19,067 nt of DNA, taken from an uncultured Varibaculum sp. GTDB lineage: Bacteria; Actinomycetota; Actinomycetes; Actinomycetales; Actinomycetaceae. The translations under genes were made by a program, and so were the position numbers. This document shows, one piece after another, positions 14,989 through 19,067 of this stretch. The stretch is from the NCBI GenBank assembly GCA_947253735.1, contig CAMYAU010000017.1, positions 1-19,067 on the forward strand. The letters run 5' to 3'. A model generated the notes under the pieces. The model saw only the letters and a list, made by a program, of their open reading frames with translations. It ran no database searches and was not told where the DNA came from. Position 1 is the stretch's first letter. Every line of letters begins with the position of its first letter.

Positions 14989-16740
14989 ATGCGAACTACT
15001 GGTAAAGCTCCCCGGCAACAACCTTCCGGAATGCCTTTTCAAAAGTATGCTCATTTTTGGGATACTTCCCTGAAGCTACCGGATCGTACCTGGCCGGATC
15101 GAAATGTTACCCGGGCTCCTCGCTGGCTCTCTACGGATTTGCGGGATGGTAATCAGGCTTTGATAGACCCGATGGATCCGCGGCGCAAACGCAAAATGTT
15201 TGATCTGTTGGTGCAGATCGGATTGAAAGAAATCGAAATCGGGTTTCCGGCTGCCTCACAGATAGATTTTGACTTTGTGCGTTCCTTGGTAGAGGAGGAC
15301 GCAATTCCCGAGGACGTGTGTGTTTCCGTCCTTACCCAGGCTCGGGAAGATCTTATTGGGCGAACGGTCAAATCCTTAGTGGGGGTACCGCGCGCGAATG
15401 TACATATCTATAACGCCACCTCACCGACTTTTCGGGAAGTGGTATTCCATAACGATAAACCGGCGACGATAGAACTGGCGGTTAGCGGGGTGCGTGAGGT
15501 AATCGCGCAAGCGGAAAAGCAGCTTGACGATTCTACGATTTTCGGACTGCAGTATTCCCCCGAAATTTTCGTGGATACCGAACCTGAATTCGCCTTGGAA
15601 ATCTGCGAGGCAGTCATGGATATTTGGCAGCCCGATGAGGACCGTGAAATTATTTTAAATCTGCCGGCAACGGTGGAGCGCTATACCCCGGACTCCTACG
15701 CGGATCAGGTTGAATGGATGAACCGGAACCTTAGCCGTCGTGAACATGTATGTCTATCTGTACATAACCATAATGACCGGGGGACGGGGATTGCCGCGGC
15801 AGAACTGTCTATGAAAGCAGGTGCTGATCGAGTAGAAGGTTGCTTACTGGGGCAGGGGGAGCGGACCGGTAACGTGGATTTGATTACCTTGGCGATGAAT
15901 CTTTACTCACAAGGAATCGACCCCATGCTGAATCTGTCTAACCTCGATCAGGTACGCGAAACCGTGGAGTATTGCACTCGCATGGAAACTAATCCTCGCC
16001 AACCCTATACCGGCGATCTGGTTTACACCTCTTTTTCGGGTTCTCACCAGGATGCCATCAAGAAGGGGTTTGATAAGCGTGCCCGAGCAGTGGCAGCTGC
16101 TGGTGGTAACCAGAATCAGGTGATCTGGACTGTGCCTTACCTGCCGATTGACCCCGGTGATATTGGACGCGACTATCAGGCAGTGGTGCGGGTTAACTCT
16201 CAGTCCGGTAAGGGTGGTATCGCATTCATGATGAAACGCGACTACTCTTTGGATTTGCCCCGCCGCCTGCAGGTGGAGTTCTATCGCCACGTCCAGGACT
16301 ACACGGAAAAGTTTGGGGGCGAGGTCGACTCAAAGAATTTGTGGAAGATTTTTGCCGATGAGTATCTGCCCGGAGAAGAGCACAGTCTTTCGACCTGGGG
16401 GCGCTTCAAACTGCGTGATTCCCTCGCTGATAATAATCATGAAACCGGGGAAGTGACCTTGCGGGCACGGGTTAGCGACAACGGAACTTTGCGCACTTTA
16501 GAGGCGGTGGCACCCGGCCCTATCGAGGCATTCATTACCGCTTTCCAGGGACTAGGCCTGGATATCAAAGTGCTTGATTACGTAGAGCACGCGATGGAGA
16601 CCGGGGAAAGCTCGCGGGCAGCAGCCTATGTCGAGGCCGAGATTGCCGGTCAGGTGCTGTGGGGAGTAGGGATTGATCCATCGATTACTCGCGCTACCTA
16701 TAAGGCGGTCATCAGCGCCCTAAATCGCGCGGAACGTTAA
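14989..16740 (+). CDS. leuA: 2-isopropylmalate synthase
   Basis: First committed step of leucine synthesis: condensation of acetyl-CoA with 2-oxoisovalerate. The TIM-barrel catalytic domain shows LRDGNQ with Arg52 and Asp53, the metal-binding SVHNHNDRGTG (His259, His261) and GQGERTGNVD (Glu291). A linker containing GKGGIAFMM leads to a C-terminal regulatory domain from about residue 470, expected to bind leucine for feedback inhibition. At 583 residues it is the long actinobacterial form. The ATG start matches family openings (PSGMPFQKY a few residues in); only a weak purine-rich AGAAAG lies upstream, which is consistent with structural control by the attenuator. The stop codon is followed after four bases by the repeat cassette. 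Confidence 0.95.
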   Translation: MRTTGKAPRQQPSGMPFQKYAHFWDTSLKLPDRTWPDRNVTRAPRWLSTDLRDGNQALIDPMDPRRKRKMFDLLVQIGLKEIEIGFPAASQIDFDFVRSLVEEDAIPEDVCVSVLTQAREDLIGRTVKSLVGVPRANVHIYNATSPTFREVVFHNDKPATIELAVSGVREVIAQAEKQLDDSTIFGLQYSPEIFVDTEPEFALEICEAVMDIWQPDEDREIILNLPATVERYTPDSYADQVEWMNRNLSRREHVCLSVHNHNDRGTGIAAAELSMKAGADRVEGCLLGQGERTGNVDLITLAMNLYSQGIDPMLNLSNLDQVRETVEYCTRMETNPRQPYTGDLVYTSFSGSHQDAIKKGFDKRARAVAAAGGNQNQVIWTVPYLPIDPGDIGRDYQAVVRVNSQSGKGGIAFMMKRDYSLDLPRRLQVEFYRHVQDYTEKFGGEVDSKNLWKIFADEYLPGEEHSLSTWGRFKLRDSLADNNHETGEVTLRARVSDNGTLRTLEAVAPGPIEAFITAFQGLGLDIKVLDYVEHAMETGESSRAAAYVEAEIAGQVLWGVGIDPSITRATYKAVISALNRAER

Positions 16741-16744
16741 AAGA

Positions 16745-16790
16745 CTGCAAAATCTGCGCTAGAACATCTGCAAAAAGCATGCTAGCACCT
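16745..16790 (+). repeat. Left repeat array: two 23-bp units
   Basis: Two adjacent 23-bp units (16745-16767 and 16768-16790) share CTGCAAAA at the start and GCTAG at offset 13; the five bases between are TCTGC and AGCAT. This is the same layout as the four units on the far side of the ATPase gene (18098-18189), which read the same way on the opposite strand. The first unit begins four bases after the leuA stop, and the second ends 11 bases before the ATPase stop codon. Confidence 0.75.
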
Positions 16791-16801
16791 TCTGAGCTGC
16801 A

Positions 16802-18076
16802 TTAACCTAGGAGAGACAGAGGGATCACTGCTACTCCGTCTTTGCGGCGGTAGGCGTAAGTTCCGGTATATACCAGGATTTTATCCAGTAGCCGATTCCC
16901 GAGGCGGGTTTCTAGCCAATTGAGGTGGCGAACGTCCTCTGCATCTATGATTGCGGAGGACTTTGCCTCGAATGCGATAGTTTTCCCGTCATAGCGCTCG
17001 ATAATCGCATCCACTTCGCGTTCTCCCGAAGGAGTGCGGAAGTGGAAGACCTGAGATTCGCATTCTTGAGCAGCTCCTCGCAGGGTAAGCAGCATCAGCG
17101 ACTCGAATAACTGTCCATAAGTTTCTAGGGTTCCTTCGGCTCCGCTGGTCAAAACGTCTTCACTGACGCCCATGAGATAAGCAGCTAAACCTGGATCTGC
17201 CAGGTGGTGTTTAGGGGCTTTCGATAATCTTGCGAAGGAAGTATAGGTGGGCGACCAGGCAGGAAGCGGATCTAAAATCCAGAGTTTTTCTAGGAGATTC
17301 CGATAGCTACTAGTAGCTGATTTTGAAGGCAAGTCGCCCTCTGCTGGTAGCGCAGCTTTCAATATCTTGGTGTAGGAAGCGGTGGTGGCGGTGGCAGCAG
17401 AGTAGGCTCGCAGCCATGCGCGTAGTGCTGCGGGTCTACGCAAATTAAGTCCCTGTTCGGGGAAATCTCGGTCAACTATCCTCGAAATGTAGCCCTCAAT
17501 ACTGGCTCTGCGCGCCCGGGGAGAAAGAGCTTCAATCTGGGGGAAGCCGGTGGAACAGATGGCGCTGGCATAATCAGAATAAGAAAAAACACTTTCCCCA
17601 GATATCGGAGTTGAAAAAGGCTTCGAAGAAAAAATATCGTGGATAAAAATTTTGGGGGTGGTTCCAGGGCGTTCCGATAACGCCAGAGGACGCATCCTCA
17701 GCGATATAATCCGCCCGGCACCAGAATGGGTATCTACATTTTCAATCGGGGTAGCGCTGCCGGTAAAAAGAAAACGGGTAGCGGTTTTTTCGTCGATAAG
17801 CCGGCGGGCAGCATCCCAAACCGGAGGATAGTTTTGCCATTCGTCAAGCAGTACAGTTTTGTTAGAGGTAAGCACTGTTCGCAGCTGCGAGGCGACCAGA
17901 TTACGTACATCCGGAGAATCCAATTCGAGGACGCGCTCTGCTCTACGGGAAGCGGTGACGGTTTTCCCTACGCCTTTAGGGCCGTCAAGCGCGATTCCAT
18001 GTAGCTCTGGAAGCAGCGCATCAAGCTCGTTATCTACGTAGCGTTTTAAATAATTTTCAGAAGAACCTGGAAGCAC
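16802..18076 (-). CDS. AAA-type ATPase with DUF4143 C-terminal domain
   Basis: A 424-residue protein of the widespread 'ATP-binding protein, DUF4143' group, of unknown biological role. The N-terminal AAA domain opens NYLKRYVDNELDALLPEL and has Walker A GPKGVGKT (32-39), Walker B TVLLDEWQ (Asp78, Glu79) and the FLFTGSATP sensor. A middle helical or winged region (about 215-290) is followed by HHLADPGLAAYLMG. A nuclease-like C-terminal core has GEREVD (Glu354, Asp356) and FEAK (Glu370, Lys372), resembling PD-(D/E)xK enzymes. The start is GTG with GAGG five bases upstream; an in-frame stop seven codons further up excludes a much longer protein. It is an orphan gene, flanked on both sides by inverted 23-bp repeat arrays, which implies that gene and repeats belong together. 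Confidence 0.9.
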   Translation of the reverse strand: MLPGSSENYLKRYVDNELDALLPELHGIALDGPKGVGKTVTASRRAERVLELDSPDVRNLVASQLRTVLTSNKTVLLDEWQNYPPVWDAARRLIDEKTATRFLFTGSATPIENVDTHSGAGRIISLRMRPLALSERPGTTPKIFIHDIFSSKPFSTPISGESVFSYSDYASAICSTGFPQIEALSPRARRASIEGYISRIVDRDFPEQGLNLRRPAALRAWLRAYSAATATTASYTKILKAALPAEGDLPSKSATSSYRNLLEKLWILDPLPAWSPTYTSFARLSKAPKHHLADPGLAAYLMGVSEDVLTSGAEGTLETYGQLFESLMLLTLRGAAQECESQVFHFRTPSGEREVDAIIERYDGKTIAFEAKSSAIIDAEDVRHLNWLETRLGNRLLDKILVYTGTYAYRRKDGVAVIPLSLLG

Positions 18077-18097
18077 TTTGACCTCGAGTAATAGATA

Positions 18098-18189
18098 CTA
18101 AAAATCGTTTTACGCTAAGTCTAGCAATCGTTTTGCAGGAAGTCTAGCAATCGTTTTGCAGGGGCTCTAACAATCGTTTTGCAGATTTA
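18098..18189 (-). repeat. Right repeat array: four tandem 23-bp units
   Basis: Units occupy 18098-18120, 18121-18143, 18144-18166 and 18167-18189. Read on the minus strand, the two central units share CTGCAAAACGATTGCTAG plus five variable bases. The unit farthest from the ATPase gene has one change in this core. The unit nearest the gene is degenerate but keeps AAAACGATT and TTTAG. The core contains a small dyad, GCAA-N5-TTGC. Spacing is exactly 23 bp. The array lies 22 bp before the ATPase GTG, where its promoter must be. Confidence 0.9.
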
Positions 18190-18267
18190 AGGATGGTTAC
18201 TGGTATTCTAATTTGTGGAGGAGGCCGCTAGCTCTGGCTCGCAAGTGTCTTTTGAACTGTGTCAACA

Positions 18268-18295
18268 CTGACCTAGCAGCTAGATATGAGATAAT
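18268..18295 (+). promoter_or_regulatory. recO promoter, leaderless transcript
   Basis: CTGACC (18268-18273) and GATAAT (18290-18295) are 16 bp apart, and TGA before the -10 makes it an extended -10. The predicted start seven bases downstream is 18302, the G of the recO GTG codon. No ribosome binding site lies near the GTG, which supports a leaderless mRNA. Confidence 0.6.
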
Positions 18296-18301
18296 AGCCG
18301 G

Positions 18302-19033
18302 GTGCTGCGAACCTATACCGACCAGGCGATTGTCCTGCGAACTACCAAATTAGGGGAAGCAGACATGATTTTGACCCTACTCACCCTCGAGCATGGGCAG
18401 GTGCGAGCGGTAGCTAAAGGTTTGCGTCGCACCTCCTCGAAATTCGGGGCGCGCCTTAGCCCCTTTAACCGGGTAAAACTGCAGCTACACGCGGGACGTA
18501 ATCTGGACACCGTCACTCAAGCCGAGTCGCTTGGCCTGCATGCCCCGGCAATCGCCTCCGACTATGAACGTTACCTCTCGGGGCAAGTAATGCTAGAAAC
18601 CGCCGAGAAACTTTCTGAGGGCGAGGTTTCGCACAGCCAATACCGTCTGCTCGCGGGAGCAATTCCGGCATTAGCTAACCGGGCGCACCGCCCGGGCATG
18701 GTGCTGTCCTCCTACCTGTTACGCACTCTAGCGATTGCCGGATGGGCGCCCGCCTTAAGTGAGTGTGCGCTGTGTGGAGCTAGCGGTCCCTTTAAAGTGT
18801 TCTCGGCATCTTCCGGTGGAGTGGTTTGTGAAGAGTGCCAGCTCAGTGGAGGAATCCGCATCTCTAAGCCAGTAACCGACCTGCTCGCCGCGCTGCTCTC
18901 CGGACAGTGGCCGCAGGTCTACCAGGCAGATGCCTTAACCCAGGGGATAGCAGAAGAAGTGGTCACCGCCTATGCCGAGTGGGTATTAGAACGAAAACTA
19001 AAATCCCTGTCAGTGATGGCGCGAAAGGCATAA
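18302..19033 (+). CDS. recO: DNA repair protein RecO
   Basis: Recombination mediator that binds single-stranded DNA and, with RecR, helps load RecA. The N-terminal OB-fold is clear (YTDQAIVLRTTKLGEADMILTLLT, then AVAKGLRRTSSKFGARL). A helical domain follows, with a zinc motif CALC (155-158) and CEEC (176-179) as in many RecO proteins. At 243 residues it is the usual length. The start is GTG with the conserved opening LRTYTDQAIVLRT; there is no ribosome binding site but a well-placed promoter. In many actinobacteria recO lies between leuA and uppS; here the ATPase cassette separates it from leuA. Confidence 0.93.
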   Translation: MLRTYTDQAIVLRTTKLGEADMILTLLTLEHGQVRAVAKGLRRTSSKFGARLSPFNRVKLQLHAGRNLDTVTQAESLGLHAPAIASDYERYLSGQVMLETAEKLSEGEVSHSQYRLLAGAIPALANRAHRPGMVLSSYLLRTLAIAGWAPALSECALCGASGPFKVFSASSGGVVCEECQLSGGIRISKPVTDLLAALLSGQWPQVYQADALTQGIAEEVVTAYAEWVLERKLKSLSVMARKA

Positions 19034-19040
19034 TAGGAAT

Positions 19041-19067
19041 ATGAGCGATCAAGAGTTTGTAGCCACT
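19041..19067 (+). CDS. Start of next gene, probably undecaprenyl diphosphate synthase (partial)
   Basis: An ATG seven bases after the recO stop, preceded by AGGA, opens nine in-frame codons (MSDQEFVAT) before the window ends. The protein is too short to identify. By gene order in actinobacteria, uppS commonly follows recO, so that is the best guess. Confidence 0.4.

Larger units (their letters stand above)
16745..18184 (-). mobile_element. Candidate repeat-bounded ATPase cassette
   Basis: The ATPase/DUF4143 gene and its two flanking arrays of 23-bp units form a compact block that begins CTGCAAAA and ends TTTTGCAG, inverted relative to each other. It sits between leuA and recO, neighbours in many actinobacteria. 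Arrays of oriented binding sites at both ends are known from transposons such as Tn7, but no transposase, integrase or convincing target-site duplication is visible. Mobility is therefore inference; the arrays could instead be binding sites of the encoded ATPase or of a regulator. Confidence 0.4.

Noticed and set aside
15907..16290. 127-codon minus-strand frame within leuA
   Set aside because: Antisense to a well-conserved catalytic region; no ribosome binding site or recognisable domain.
16745..18189. CRISPR array reading of the 23-bp repeats
   Set aside because: Units are directly adjacent with only about five variable bases, so there are no spacers, and no cas genes are nearby.
16735..18195. 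Target-site duplication around the ATPase cassette
   Set aside because: Left flank (GTTAAAAGA) and right flank (ATTTAAGGA) are both AT-rich and loosely alike, but no exact direct repeat is present.
18217..18224. GGAGGAGG, a strong SD-like sequence upstream of recO
   Set aside because: No ATG, GTG or TTG lies at suitable distance downstream, and the only small frame nearby (about 18 codons) has no support.

Overview
The window looks like a chromosomal segment of a moderate-GC actinobacterium, most likely a member of the Actinomycetaceae (inference). The supporting points are the gene order hrcA-dnaJ2-rsmE-phoH-ybeY-CBS/CorC-era-leuA-recO-(uppS), an actinobacterial DUF3097 gene, the long type of LeuA preceded by a leader-peptide attenuator, and frequent GTG/TTG starts.

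Layout. Positions 1-1355 hold the 3' part of an AT-rich membrane-anchored protein of unknown function. Converging on it are two minus-strand genes: a DUF3097 protein (2259-1372) and a CPYC-type glutathione S-transferase-like reductase (3085-2282). From 3168 onward a promoter, an FMN riboswitch and a hairpin that buries the ribD ribosome binding site control a complete riboflavin operon, ribD-ribE-ribBA-ribH (3376-6780). A CIRCE-type operator (6851-6877) then precedes the heat-shock repressor gene hrcA. It is followed by a tightly packed, partly overlapping series: dnaJ, rsmE, phoH-like, ybeY, a CNNM/CBS/CorC membrane protein and era (6929-13633). A lacI-family regulator (13799-14857) with two palindromic operator candidates follows. 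Next come a short leader-peptide gene rich in Leu/Ile/Val codons inside a strong RNA structure, then leuA (14989-16740), and finally recO (18302-19033) and the first codons of the next gene, probably uppS.

The most unusual region lies between leuA and recO. A minus-strand AAA ATPase/DUF4143 gene (18076-16802) is bracketed by 23-bp repeats of one common design, CTGCAAAA-N5-GCTAG-N5. There are two tandem copies on the leuA side and four on the recO side, in opposite orientation. The first copy starts 4 bp after the leuA stop codon. The gene and its repeats together look like a compact, self-contained cassette of about 1.44 kb placed into an otherwise conserved gene order. Arrays of inverted binding sites at both ends recall the ends of transposons such as Tn7, but no transposase and no clear target-site duplication are present. 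This is the best candidate here for an undescribed system.

Regulation is well represented: an FMN riboswitch on riboflavin synthesis, HrcA/CIRCE on the hrcA-dnaJ group, ribosome-mediated attenuation on leuA, likely autoregulation of the LacI protein, and apparently leaderless transcripts for the leuA leader peptide and for recO.
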